A stretch of 64,000 bases of DNA from Centrapalus pauciflorus (lineage: Eukaryota > Streptophyta > Magnoliopsida > Asterales > Asteraceae): contig JAANYP010006671.1 in NCBI GenBank assembly GCA_020465985.1, forward strand, positions 62,001 to 126,000, written 5' to 3'. The translations under genes and the position numbers were made by a program. The notes under the pieces are model-generated. The model was not told where the DNA came from. It made no database searches and was given only the letters and a program-made list of their open reading frames with translations. Below, piece after piece: positions 23,441 through 35,457 of the stretch; position 1 is the first letter of the stretch; each line of letters opens with the position of its first letter.

Positions 23441-24034
23441 AAACTATAGAAAGAACGCTCCAGCAGCTGCTGCTCCATCTTCAACGCGATCTTCTGGGGG
23501 ATCTAGTGGTGGTTCAGTCAACCGCCGGAACCAGCCACAAAGGGCACCGGCTCGTACTTTTCAGATAACAACGGAGGAGGCTAGGGAAAACCCGGAGGTG
23601 GTTACTGGTATGTTCATTGTTAACTCTTTGCCTGCAAGAGTGTTATTTGACTCGGGTGCCAATAGATCATTTGTATCTACCATGTTTGCACAACAACTGT
23701 CGATGCCTATATCTAAGTTATCTGCTATACTTGATATTGAAATTGCTAGTAACACTTTAGTCAAAGTAGATCATGTATACCGTAACTTCACTTTAGCGAT
23801 TGAAGATGTAGTCTTCAATTTGGACCTGATTCCGATAGCATTCAGTGAGTTTGATGTAATAGTCGGAATGGACTGGTTGATTGAGAGTGAAGCCCATATA
23901 GTGTGTAAGAAGCGTATGATAAAGATAACTACTCCGGAGGGGCGTGAGATCTGTATATACGGGGATAGGAGAAGCGGGGATCTGTGCTTGTTGACCATTG
24001 CAAAAGCCCGAAAGCTTGTTGCAAAAGGGGTGTG
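23441..24034 (+). pseudogene. Protease segment of element E
   Basis: A Ser/Arg/Pro linker, then an aspartic protease with FDSGANRSF near 23650 and VGMDWL near 23870. It ends at a TGA (24033-24035) caused by a frameshift; coding continues in another frame from about 23998. Confidence 0.85.
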
Positions 24035-25590
24035 ACGCCTACCTGGCATATGCTATTGATGCCAAATCTGAGAAGAAGATCGTGGCCGATGTACCTGTTG
24101 TATCACAATTCCCGGATGTGTTTCCAGAATACTTGTCTGGCGTGCCGCCTGAGAGACAAGTGGAGTTCCGAATAGACTTGATCCCAGGAGCTGCACCGGT
24201 AGCTCGTTCTCCGTATCGCCTTGCTCCTACCGAGATGCAAGAAATGATGAAACAACTCCAGGAGTTGTTGGATAAGGGCTTCATTCGACCGAGTTCATCT
24301 CCGTGGGGACCTCCGGTATTGTTTGTTAAGAAGAAGGATGGCACGATGAGAATGTGCATTGATTACCGGGAGTTGAACAAGCTGACAATTAAGAACAAGT
24401 ATACATTGCCAAGGAAAGATGATTTGTTTGATCAGCTTCATGGGGCAATTGTGTTTTCTAAGATTGACTTGAGGTCGGGATACCATCAGCTGAAAGTTCG
24501 AGAGGAAGATGTGCCTAAGACAGCTTTCAGGACACGTTATGGGCATTATGAATTTTTGGTTATGCCATTCGGGTTAACCAATGCCCCGGCTGTTTTCATG
24601 GATCTGATGAACAGGGTATGTAGACCGATGTTAGGTAAATCGGTGATAGTGTTTATTGATGACATCGTAGTGTATTCCAAGACTGAGGCGGAGCACGCTG
24701 TTCATCTAACAGAGTTATTGGAATTATTAAGAAAAGAGAAGTTGTATGCCAAATTCTCAAAGTGTGAGTTTTGGCTACAACAGATTCAGTTTTTAGGACA
24801 TGTTATTTCGGGAGCTGGGATTTCTGTAGATCCAGCTAAAGTTGAAGCCATAAGAAACTGGGAACCGCCTCGTTCAGCTACAGAAGTCAGAAGTTTTCTT
24901 GGGTTGGCGGGCTACTATAGGAGGTTTATTAAGGATTTCTCGAAGATTGCAGTTCCTTTGACTGCATTAACAAAGAAGAATGCACCATTTGTTTGGGAAA
25001 CTGTGCAGCAAGAGGCTTTCGAGATCTTGAAGAAGACACTAAGTGAAGCACTGATACTTGCTCTACCGGAGGGCAATGAGGATTTTGTGGTGTACACAGA
25101 TGCTTCGAGGCTGGGGTTAGGCGTTGTACTGATGCAACGTGGAAAAGTAATTGCATATGCCTCGAGACAGTTAAAGCAACATGAGAAGGATTATTCGACT
25201 CACGATTTGGAGTTGACAGCTGTCACTTTTGCTTTCAAGTTGTAGAGGCACTATCTGTATGGAACTAAGTGTCAATTATACACGGACCATAAGAGCTTGA
25301 AGTATATCTTCAGTCAGAAAGAGCTTAACATGAGACAAAGACGTTCGATGGAACTTATAAAGGATTATGACTGTGAAATCCTTTATCACCCCGGAAAGGC
25401 TAACGTGGTAGCCGATGCTTTGAGTCGCAAAGCTTATTCTAAAGACTGCTGCTACATGATGACATCTACGATGTTAACCTCCACTATTATTGATGATGTC
25501 AAAGCTGCTCAAGTGAAAGCTTTGAAAGAAGAGAATGTTAATGCTGAAGATATTCGAGTACAGAAAAAGGTTATGGAAACGAGCGAGTAG
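23998..25590 (+). pseudogene. Reverse transcriptase and RNase H of element E
   Basis: RT shows the usual gypsy blocks: LDKGFIRPSSSPW, DYRELN, SKIDLRSGYHQ, MPFGLTNAP and the catalytic FIDD near 24650. The segment FWLQQIQFLGHV (about 24770-24800) is contiguous, so E lacks the 90-bp insertion found there in D and H. RNase H follows, with YTDAS near 25095 and a DALSRKAY end near 25420. Stops are at 25243-25245 (TAG in place of Trp) and 25588-25590. Confidence 0.85.
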
Positions 25591-25593
25591 GGA

Positions 25594-26922
25594 TTGAAAG
25601 GTATATATGGAAGGATCTGGGTGCCGAGGTTTGGTGGTATGAGAAAGGTGATCATCGAAGAAGCACATCAATCCAAGTTTTCTGTACATCCCGGGAGCAC
25701 AAAGATGTACAACGAGCTGAAAGCAGACTTCTGGTGGCCGAGATTAAAGAAAGATATTGGTCAGTATGTGGAGAGACGCAGGACTTGTCGGTTAGTGAAA
25801 GCCGAACACCAACAGCCTTATGGTAGTCTGCAATCGCTTCCCATTCCGGAATGGAAGTGGGAACACATAACCATGGATTTCGTCACCAAGTTGCCGAAGA
25901 CTAGGCGTCAACATGATGCAGTTTGGGTGATAGTTGATAGGTTAACTAAGTCGGCACACTTCATTCCAATAAGAGAGAGTTACTCGCTGGAAAGATTAGC
26001 TCAGATTTATATGGCTGAGATCATATCTAGACATGGAGTTCCTAAGTCTATAGTATCTGATCGTGATAGCCGCTTCACCTCCAAGTTCTGGTCGGCTTTG
26101 CAAGAAGGATTAGGTACTAGGATTGCTATGAGTACATCCTATCGTATGCAAACCGATGGCCAAAGTGAAAGGACCATCCTGACAGTTGAAGATATGATGC
26201 GATCGTGTATATTCGATCTCGATGGTAATTGGGACGATCATTTGCCACTGATAGAGTTCTCGTACAACAACAGTTATCACGCGACGATAAACAAGGCACC
26301 TTTTGAGGCATTGTATGGGAGAAGGTGTAGGACCCCTACGTGTTAGAGAGAAACCGGAGAAACACCGATTGCTGGGCCGGCATTACTACAAGAAATTAAT
26401 GAGAATATACAATTGGTTCGAAAGAATATGAAGGCGGCCCAGGATCGCCAGAAAAGTTATCATGACAGGAGGCATAAACCGATCAGTTTTGATGTAGACG
26501 ACTGGGTTTATTTGAAGGTGTCACCTATGAGAGGTGTTACACGTTTTGTTAAAAGAGGAAAGTTATCTCCGAGATTTGTTGGACCATTCAAGGTAATAGA
26601 AAAAGTTGGAAACCAGTCTTACCGTTTAGAGTTGCCTGAAGAAATGTTGGGCATACACCCGGTGTTCCATGTGGGGAATCTCAGGAAATCATTCACTACC
26701 GGCAACGAGGATTGGGCAAATCTCACAGAGTTGCAAATTGACGAGAGACTTCGATACGTGGAGGAGCCGAAATGTATATTGGATACTACAATGAAGAAAT
26801 TAAGAAGCAAGGAGATAGAGATGGTGCTTGTACGATGGAAGCACCATAAAGGAGCAAATCATACGTGGGAGACTAAGTCTGAGATGATGAAGAAATATCC
26901 ACAACTTTTTGGATCTACGTAA
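25594..26922 (+). pseudogene. Integrase and chromodomain-like end of element E
   Basis: Integrase runs from the zinc-binding segment (HPGSTKMYNELKADFWWP, about 25690-25740) through WVIVDRLTKSAHF, SIVSDRDSRFTS and DGQSERT. One Cys of the usual zinc-binding pair is replaced by Arg (RRRTCRLVKAEH). A TAG at 26344-26346 interrupts it. The 26413-26922 segment ends with a chromovirus-type C-terminus (VRWKHHKGANHTWE). Chromodomains of this type guide insertion to marked chromatin. Confidence 0.85.
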
Positions 26923-26937
26923 CTTCGAGGACGAAGT
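26922..26937 (+). other. Short hairpin before the E 3' LTR
   Basis: ACTTCG-AGGA-CGAAGT, a perfect 6-bp stem with a 4-nt loop immediately after the pol stop, upstream of the purine-rich GAGCGTGGTGGAG. Element H has the same hairpin with one G-U pair at 49133-49148. Confidence 0.6.
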
Positions 26938-26959
26938 TTGAGCGTGGTGGAGCCCATGC

Positions 26960-29153
26960 TGTAACATCCTTAGATATAAATTATTGTAATTTAGATTAAT
27001 TAGTTGGATATGTTGTAATTTGTATAATTAAGTTGGATTACGGAAAATGATTATGTATCTGGATATTTGAGAGTTGGTTGTTATTTTAAGAAATTTGAGA
27101 ATTTCAACTTTTAGTTATTAAGTATGATGAATTATAAATGTTAGTGATGATAAAACTAAGATAAAATCAGTATTTGATGAAATCAGATAAGTAAAGGGGC
27201 TAAATGTGACAAAAGCCGAAAATGAAATTAAAAGACTATTAGTCTTTCATTTCCTTCATTTTCACCATTTCATCACCAAAGTTCCCAAGATCTCTCTCAC
27301 TCTCACTCTACAATCTGCTGGAAATTCAAAATTGTGAAGCAAAATTCGTGGATAAAAGCTAGTTATTTTCAAGAATTAAGAAGAATTAAGGTAAGAAATT
27401 ATATTCTAAGTTTTGGGTTTTATTTTTGAGAGTTATAAATATGAAATTTCAGATTTTAATATGAGAAATCGAATGTTGCATGTTTTTTAAATCAGTGGGA
27501 AATCATCTCTGGAAAATCACTGAAGCATTAGAAACAAGAATCGTTGGTTGTATTATCCAAAAAGGTAATAAATCTGAATTTTTATGAAGTTTTTGTGTTC
27601 TTGAGGTTTTTCCTCATTTTTGATCCAATCTGGACAAATTAGAGTGTTATTGATGGGGAAAATGATGTAGAAACACTCAAATTATGTTAGTATAACATTA
27701 CTATGGATTGCATGTTGTTAGATTTGAGTTTTTGGTAATTTTTAAGTAAAACCCATAAGTCACGAATACAAGCCTGTTGGTCGACTCGGCGAGTCACCAA
27801 GAACATTTGAATACAATCTTCAAAAATGCATAAGTGTGGGATCCGAATTCGGTTGGGACCCGAATTCGGATGAGACCCGAAATTAGATTGGACCGAAATC
27901 GAATAAGAACCAAACTCGGATGGACCCGAATTCGGATGGATCCGAAATCCGGCCGAGGATCCGTAATTCGGACCTCGACTCGGCGAGTCATCTGGACCGA
28001 CTCGGCGAGTCGCCTGCAGTACATGTGTAATTCGGATGGGGTTTTAAAGACCTGAATTTATGGTTAATTAATCACATTTTTGGGATATTTTTGGTATTAT
28101 ATTAAGGCATATAATGAAGGGTAATTTGGAAATGATAACACACCAAATGATGGTTTTTAATGTGAGTTTCGGATGACGGTTCCGAATGTTGTAATACTTT
28201 TATTTGTGCAAATTGATGCTAATTGTTAAAGAACATATAATGATGATATGTTTTCCATATGAAAATGTAACAGGTCCCTTGTGGTGTTGTTTAACCCACA
28301 GTGGGGTACTTTGTGATCCGGTTGAAAGCCCAAGGAGAAATAATATTGATTAAAGTTTAATAACGCACCCAACTGTGAGTACATACGATTTCGCATGTCT
28401 ATATCTGTTTTATGTTAGCTATTGCCTGCTGAGACATGTTGCTTCACTTTTGTTTGGAATTCTACTAACTTGCGTAGATTTAGATGCACATTGTTGCTCG
28501 TTGCATGTCCGTTCCTTTGTTGTGCATCTATCAATGGACCGGTGGGTAGCATCTGTATTCCGATGTTACTGCGCTCTATGACCCGGAGCTGATCCCTCCG
28601 AGGTACCGGTAGGCAGTAAGTCATCCCCGATGTTATGTCTATCTCAGATGGTTGGTTTAATGTCGAGCTTTGGGCTCGAAGGAGCTGCGGCTCTTGTTCC
28701 GTACTTGGTGTACGAAGATAGTATACGACGTGAGTCGTCGGTATTACTCTTGGGGCTTCATAAAGATTTATAGAATGCGTAAATCTGTGTATTCACTAAG
28801 CATCGCTTACCCCTCAGTTGTTGACATTCTTACAGGTAAAGGGAAATCCGCAGCTGGACCTTCTAGCTAGGTCGTCTGTTGAAGTAATTGAAGATATCTA
28901 CTACTCATCTTGGTAACTAAATCATGGGGTTATTGTTGAAATATGTTTGGGATGTTGTAATAAATTTTGAGTATGTAGACTTAGACATGAAACATTGTTG
29001 TACCGTAGGGTGTTAAAAACAGTTGTATTACTTTTATTATGTACTTTTATGCTTCCGCAATTATATTAAGCTTTCAGATCATTATGTAATCATGTGTTTG
29101 GTGATTAATCCTGGTTGTATTGTAATGGTGGTTATTGTGGCAAGGGTGTCACA
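26960..29153 (+). repeat. 3' LTR of element E
   Basis: 2194 bp and highly similar to the 5' LTR. It lacks two 21-bp repeats and one shorter unit of the CpG array, with dyads at 27783, 27977 and 27999. Confidence 0.88.
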
Positions 29154-29178
29154 TTCCGTCATCTTACATTAATGGTAG

Positions 29179-29940
29179 TTAAATTCTGACATCCTCATTT
29201 TTTATATTTCCTTCCTTTAAGGCCTGCAATTGAGCAGCCTTTACGTCATCTATTATCGTTAACGTCAGAATTGTAGAAGTCAAGGCATAACAGTATGCCT
29301 TGCAATATGCTTTTCTACTTAGGGCATCAACCACTACGTTGGCTTTCCGTGGATGGTATAAGATCTCGCAGTCATAATCTTTGGTCAGCTCCATAGACCT
29401 TCGTTGCCTCATATTCAAGTCCTTCTTACTGAATATATTCTTCAAAGTCTTGTGGTCGGTGTAGAGCTTACACTTGGTCCCGTACAAGTAGTGCCTCCAT
29501 AGTTTGAGAGTGAAAGTCACAGCAGTCAGCTCTAGGTCATGAGTAGAGTAGTCTTTCTCATGCGGTTTGAGCTGTCTAGAAACGTATTGCATCAGCACTG
29601 CTCCCAAACCCATGCCTGATGCATCTGTGTAAGCAATTAAGTCCTCGTTCCCTTCGGGCAGGGCTAAAACAGGTGCTTCACTTAGCAACTTCTTCAATTT
29701 GCCAAAGGCCGCTTGTTGTTCTTCTTTCCAAAAGAAAGTTGCATTCTTGCGAGTCAACTTGGTAAGAGGAACGGCGATTTTGGAGAAATATTTGATGAAT
29801 CGGCGGTAGTAACCAGCCAATCCCGGAAAACTACGAATCTCGGAGGTGTTACGAGGTAATTCCCAGTTCTGGATAGCCTCGATCTTTGCAGGATTAATAG
29901 CAATCCCAGCACCAGATATCATGTGCCCCAAGAATTGGAT
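29179..29940 (-). pseudogene. RNase H of element D
   Basis: Minus-strand frame starting IQFLGHM directly after the predicted intron, through SFPGLAGYYRRFIK and the RNase H motif YTDASG to a DALSRKAY end near 29310. It then runs into the E insertion site at 29158. Confidence 0.85.
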
Positions 29941-30030
29941 CTGAATTGTATGTTTAGGTAGAACAAGTTAACATAAGAGTTTATAGGTGAGTATAAGGAT
30001 CAAGAAATTGTTTGGGATGTTGAGACGTAC
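29941..30030 (-). other. 90-bp intron-like insertion in pol of element D
   Basis: On the minus strand RT coding ends ...LLRQ, then GTACGT ... TTCAG (90 nt), then IQFLGHM in the same phase. It contains a stop, a TTAAC branch-site-like sequence and a T-rich 3' half. Element H has a 90-bp insertion at the same codon boundary; E and J have none. Confidence 0.65.
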
Positions 30031-30600
30031 CTGCCTCAACAAGAATTCAAATTTTGAGAATTTAGAATAAAGTCGCTCTTTGCGCAGCAACTCTAGCAAT
30101 TCTCTCAGATGTGTAGCATGATCCTCTTTGGTCTTTGAATAGATGAGAATGTCATTGATGAACACGATGAAAGATTTGTCGAGCATTGGCTGGCAGACTC
30201 TGTTCATGAGATCCATGAAAGCAGCCGGCGCATTTGTAAGACCAAACGACATCACCAGAAACTCGTAGTGTCTGTAACGACTTATGAAAGCCGTTTTTGG
30301 AATATCTTCTTGGTGGACTTTAAGCCGATGATAACCCGATCGAAGATCAATCTACGAGAAGTAACTTGCGCCTTGTAATTGGTCGAAGAGATCATCAATC
30401 CGGGGCAACGGATTTTTGTTTTTTATTGTGACTTTGTTGAGTTCTCTGTAGTCGATGTACATACGCAGTGTGCCATCCTTCTTCTTGACAAACAATACAG
30501 GAGCACCCTAAGGAGATGAACTTGGTCGGATGAAACCTTTGTCAAGTAGCTCCTGTAACTGCTTCATCATTTCTTGCATTTTGGCAGGAGCTAGACGATA
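30031..30600 (-). pseudogene. Reverse transcriptase of element D
   Basis: Minus-strand RT from SSP* near 30508 (a TAG where Trp is expected) through SKIDL-type (Lys codon replaced by TAG near 30347), SFGLTNAPAAF and a catalytic block reading FINDI rather than FIDD. One catalytic Asp is therefore Asn. Confidence 0.8.
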
Positions 30601-31551
30601 AGGAGCCTTTGCTATTGGAGCAGCTCCGGGAATGAGATCAATGCGGAATTCCACTTGACGATCAGGTGGCAATCCCAAGATATCTTCTGGAAAGAAATCT
30701 GGAAATTTTGAAACAACAGGAACGGCAGAGAGAGATTGAACTTCAGCCTTTGCATCAACAGCATAGGCTAAATAAGCTGAACAACCCTTAGCAATGTACT
30801 TTCGGGCTTTTGCGATTGAAATGAGGCATAAGTCGCCTTTGTGTCTCTCACCGTAAATATAAATATCTCGGCCCTCAAGAGTGGTAATCTTGATCATTCT
30901 TTTCTTGCAAACAATCTGGGCCTCGTTATGGACCAACCAGTCCATTCCTACTATAACATCAAACTCTCCGAACTCCAAGGGAATTAGATCTATATTGAAT
31001 ACTACATCTTCTACCAGTAATGTGCAATTCCTATATACTTTGTCTGCCTTAACTAACATGTTGCTAGCAGTCTCAATATCAAGCACAAATTTCAATTTTG
31101 AAGTTGGCATGTTAAATTGACCAGCAAATGAAGTGGAGACAAACGAATGGTTGGCTTCGGAATCAAACAGAATGCGTGCAGGAATGGAATTAACAAAGAA
31201 CGTACCAGTGACCACTGGGTCATCTTTTGCTTCTTCAACTGTGATTTGGAATGCCATTGTTGGAGCCCTTTGAGATTGATCCCTGCGAGCAGTGGAAGCT
31301 CCAGAAGATCTTGTCGTTGATTGTTGAACACTCTGATCTCGCGGGGGTTTTGGGCAGTCCCTTGCAAAGTGGCCAAGTCTGTGGCAGTTGTAGCACACAT
31401 CGTCTTTTCGAGGACAATGCTCCCAGTGATGGCCCTTCTGCCCACAACAGAAGCAATACATGTCTTGAGTTTTGCACTCTCCAGAATGCGCTTTCTTGCA
31501 CCTCCTACAGTCTCTCATTTTAGAACTAGCCAAAAAGGCATTTCCCTTCAT
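30508..31551 (-). pseudogene. Zinc knuckles, protease and RT start of element D
   Basis: Minus-strand open frame of 347 codons. Three zinc-knuckle-like motifs come first: CRRCKKAHSGEC, CFCCGQKGHHWEHC and CYNCHRLGHFARDC. The protease follows, but with FDSEAN in place of FDSGAN, then VGMDWL. The RT N-terminal blocks (DRQVEFRIDLIPGAAP, LDKGFIRPSSSP) end at a TAG. Confidence 0.85.
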
Positions 31552-32434
31552 GGGCGAAGAAGATGGTTGATTGGATTGAGGAGAAGATTGTGATAACCAG
31601 ACTCCCGCTGCCTTTTTGGCGGCGACGGTTGAGTCGGTACTGCAATCGTTGACCCTATGACATACCCTGACAACAAAAGAATCTACTCCACATTTCGAGC
31701 AGCCTCCAGCAAACTAGCAAATGTTGTATACCGAACCCCACTCATGGTTCGGAAAATCTCATAATCTAAACCCGTCTCAAACCGGGCTATCTTCCTCTCT
31801 TCTGTGGCAACTTGATGGGTCCTAACAGACTTAAATGGGTGAACTCGACGGCGTATTGTGTAACGGTCTTTGTTCCTTGGGTTAGATTCAGAAATTTTGC
31901 CTCGAGACGTCGCTTCTCGTCGGCCGGACAGTACTGCTGAGAAAACACTTCCTTGAATTCACTCCAGGTCATGTGTGACACTACCTCCATCGTCAACACA
32001 TGAGTCATAGCATCCCACCACATCACTGCGTCCCTTGCAAACATTGCGGTTGCAAACCGGACCATGTCCTTTTCAGCGCAGTCGCTGATTCTGAAAGTTC
32101 GTTCAGTGGTGATCCACTCCAACGCCGTGACGGCATCTCCAGTCCCATCAAAGTTAACATCTCCATTACTTTTGAAGTCCTTAAACCTACAACTCCTTGT
32201 CTTGTTAGAAGCCCCAGTTTCTCCTTGTCTTTCCTCTTGACCAGCCTGTTATTGCTCCTTGTTCTTTCTTTTATCAGCTTTATATTTTGTTTCGGCCTCA
32301 TCTCTGGCCCTTATCTGATCGGCAAATGACTGAGCCTGCTCAGCCATTCTTTTGGAATGTAACTCATTGTTTTGTTCCATGAGAGCTTGCATCATCTAGA
32401 ACATCTGTTGAGGAGTCATATCGTTTCCTAACAT
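31552..32434 (-). pseudogene. gag of element D
   Basis: ATG at 32434, three nt after an acceptor TTTCAG. In-frame TAG at 32396-32398, another stop near 32250, and a frame change near 31790. The gag core (32122-31800) has MWWDAM and QYCPADE motifs as in E and H. Confidence 0.8.
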
Positions 32435-32437
32435 GTT

Positions 32438-34227
32438 CTGAAATATAACAATTTATATTTAGAACATTTATTTGTAAGTCCTAAGTGTTTACAGTTACCC
32501 TTTATTTGTCCCCGTGTGCATGTCAATCCTATCTTAGTTCGGATCATTTCCTAGGAGTCCATTCTAATATCATAACCTAAGTTTGAGTCCAAGTCCTCGC
32601 GGACACTTAAAACTTCAAATTAATGCTCTGATACCAAACTGTGACGTCTTCATATTTTGATGATATAATTGAAATCACCAGGATCAACACACAACCCAAT
32701 GATTAACATGATAATTAAAGTTGATGCTTAATTTAGATTTAAGCAGTTCCACACTAAAGCAATAAAATAACTTGTCTACAGTGATTAAGTCTAACTATTA
32801 CAACATCATAAATTGTTTTGAAAGTATCAAATCCGAGCCCAAAACTACAAACATCCATGTACCAATAGCTTCTAAAGTCTCCAGGTTATTGAATTGAAAT
32901 GCTTAATAAGAAGGTCTAGCTACACCTTTGCCTTTGCCTGAAAATATTGAGAGTCAACAGTAAGTTAATGCTTAGTGAGATAACATATTATAATTCAACA
33001 AATATTTCTTTACAAGCTGTAATGAATACAGGCATTGTAAGCCTCGTAGTATGTGAAACCATGCAGTGCAAGCATAGGGTCGGCAGTTCAAAATGTTGAT
33101 CGGGGATGTGCCGAACCTGACCAGGATAACGAGTGGGATGATCAGTCCCCGACAGTGGCCTGCTGTCAGCCCCTGTCCAGGTCGCATCAGATTGTGAAGT
33201 AATGATCATGCAGTGCAAGCATCATGTAAATTGATGCACTTTCAAACGAACGCTGGCTACATGTTTGTTACATGTCAAGTACGAGTGTGCATCATAGCAA
33301 CAAATCATTCATGAGTGTCAATTGATGTATATGAACAATGTGAACATGCCATTGAATATGTATAATGTGAATGCAAAGACAATAAATGTTAGAATGATAA
33401 TCTATTACTCACAGTGGTTTGTACAGTGTTAATTGCCTCTGAATCAATGTGTGTTAGATAACACCACAGTGATCTGTCAAGTCAGTGTAATAGTGATTTT
33501 ATGTCAGTAATTGCTTAAAACTTAAATTCTGAAAATTAAGTGAAATTTGAACTGAATTCGGACCACATCCGAATTTCCAATGATCTGAAATCCGAATGGT
33601 CCGAGGTCCATCCTTACTATTTATGTTTGTACTATTCATCCGAATTCGGATGGCACCATGGTCCGAAGTTCGGATCAACAGTGCTTCCGAAGTTCATATC
33701 ACTACTTAGTGATTTTTCTTGATAATTTCCATCTGAGATTACATATGGTCCGAAATCAGTTGAGACCCGAATTCGGATTGGTCTGAATTGGGTAGTGGGT
33801 CCGAACTCGGAGGACCCGAATCGTGTTCATATGGTCCGAGTTTATACTTATATATTTTCCAACATTTTCCAGAATATACTTTTGACCATTTTTGCATGTT
33901 CTTGTATCTAAAATAGCAGATATGAACCTAAATGTACACTTATAACTTAAAACATACCATCAATATACCAAAATAATCCATTTATGTCCATTTTTCATCC
34001 TTAGTCGATGAACACACACACATTAAAACATACACTAGTCTTAAAATTCATACTTAGAGGTGGAATTTGAATCTGAAATTTGGTATACTATATCACTACT
34101 ACTCGATTTTAACATAGCAACAATAATCTCCAACATGCAACAACATCCATAACTAGAATCTATGATTCGGTTCTTGTAAAAACCGAACCCATAAGCTCCA
34201 AAAATCGTAAATTTGAGCTAGTATTAC
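32438..34227 (-). other. Predicted leader intron of element D
   Basis: Donor AACAAG|GTAATAC with the first intron base at 34227; acceptor TATTTCAG ending at 32438, then AACATG. The intron (1790 nt) contains the primer-binding site at 32625-32636 and the TCCGAATTCGGA-type array at 33550-33840. I see no ATG between the likely start and the donor. Confidence 0.58.
32625..32636 (-). other. Primer-binding site of element D
   Basis: On the minus strand TGGTATCAGAGC, three bases from the LTR end. Confidence 0.85.
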
Positions 34228-34755
34228 CTTGTTTAGTTTATTGCAGTAGTAATAGTTCCTCAAATGCTACTTGAATCCAACTTTTAGCCTTCAATTCACT
34301 GATTTTTAATGATCTTGATTTTCAGTTGGAAAAGAAACCGTGGGTTTCTTTGGAGAGAGAAACAAGAGAGTAGAGAGAGAAAGTGGATTGTGAAAATGAA
34401 AGACTTTTCCCCCTTTTATTTGTCACTTTTCAATATTTGCAATTTACACATCTCAACTTCGTATCTTCTTATTTAACCGATTTTAAGTCGGTTTCTCATT
34501 GTTATGCTCGCTCAAAAGACGACAATGATAATTTCTCATTATCATTGCTATTTTTAAAATACTTAGACCGTTGATGCTATCATAACCGATGACGCTTCCT
34601 TATTGTTTGCTTGCTCAAAAAAACTACGATGAGGATTTCTCATCATCTTTTCTCATTTATTATTTGAGATCGAAATTGAAATAATAATTCCATCAATGCA
34701 TTAAATTGGGTCTTAACTTGCAAATTACATGTACTTGAAAAGTAGGGATGTTACA
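32640..34755 (-). repeat. 5' LTR of element D
   Basis: 2116 bp. In plus coordinates TGTGACGTC ... GGGATGTTACA, so on the minus strand it starts TGTAACATCCC like E. It contains a TATA-like AATAAAAGGG near 34420 and a CpG motif cluster at 33550-33840. Confidence 0.8.
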
Positions 34756-35457
34756 GCAATATACATCAAGGCACAAGTTTATGATTAAAGAATACAAGTT
34801 TCATGTTAATAATAATTATTTTATATCTTTTAAAAAGGGATTATGATTTAAATACATCCATAAACATGTATATGTGAAATAAGTGATAAAATACATTCGA
34901 AAGTATATTGATGTTCATAATGCATAATGTGTAAGTGCCATGATCATGTATAAGTTAAAATTAAATAAACATGTTATATGTCACCTAAATCACTTATGTA
35001 AAGTGATTAATTGTTTTATATACTAAAGGTCATGAACATGTATATATTGACTATATGAATCATTTTAAATGAATTTGTAACATATATAGCGTGTTTAGGC
35101 ATAATATAACATGATAGGCATTCATATGAGCTTCAAATTACAAGTAAAGTCAAATAATGATCTCATAAGGACACACATGCCCATGAAATGCATAAAAGCA
35201 CATAAAGTATTATGGTGGTGGTTTGGGTAGAAGCAGTGAATGTTTTGTGGTTGTGTACTAGATTAGTGTCCTTGTGCCCTTTATACTTTAGTTTTAAACT
35301 TAAGTAGTTTTGTTTTAAACTTATTGTAAATAATTCCTAATTTTTGTAATGACTTAATTCCGCACTTTATTAATTCTATCTTAGTTGTGATTGGTACTGT
35401 ATTGCTCCTTGGAACCTAGTCGTCAGGGCTGCCCCGTAAGGGATGGTCTTGACAATA
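34756..35457. other. AT-rich stretch, no gene seen
   Basis: About 700 bp rich in ATGTATAT-type words with no coding frame, no terminal repeats and no recognisable element. It probably is the old DNA into which D and G inserted, or a decayed LTR. Confidence 0.5.

Larger units (their letters stand above)
19903..29153 (+). mobile_element. Ty3/gypsy chromovirus E (Tekay/Del-like), complete but inactive
   Basis: Plus-strand element of 9.25 kb with LTRs at 19903-22150 and 26960-29153, both starting TGTAACATCC and ending GTGTCACA. Primer-binding site TGGTATCAGAGC is at 22156. Domain order is gag, PR, RT, RH, IN, then a chromodomain-like C-terminus. The target duplication is TTCTG/TTCCG. It sits inside the integrase of D. 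Coding has at least five stops and two frameshifts. Confidence 0.88.
18835..34755 (-). mobile_element. Ty3/gypsy chromovirus D, host of A and E
   Basis: A minus-strand element reading from the 5' LTR (34755-32640) through gag, PR, RT, RNase H and integrase to 18840, where A interrupts it. E interrupts integrase at 19903-29153, flanked by TTCTG and TTCCG (4 of 5 target bases match). The order PR-RT-RH-IN and sequence similarity to E and H place it in Ty3/gypsy, probably the Tekay/Del chromovirus lineage. The chromodomain end and 3' LTR should lie left of the window. Confidence 0.8.
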
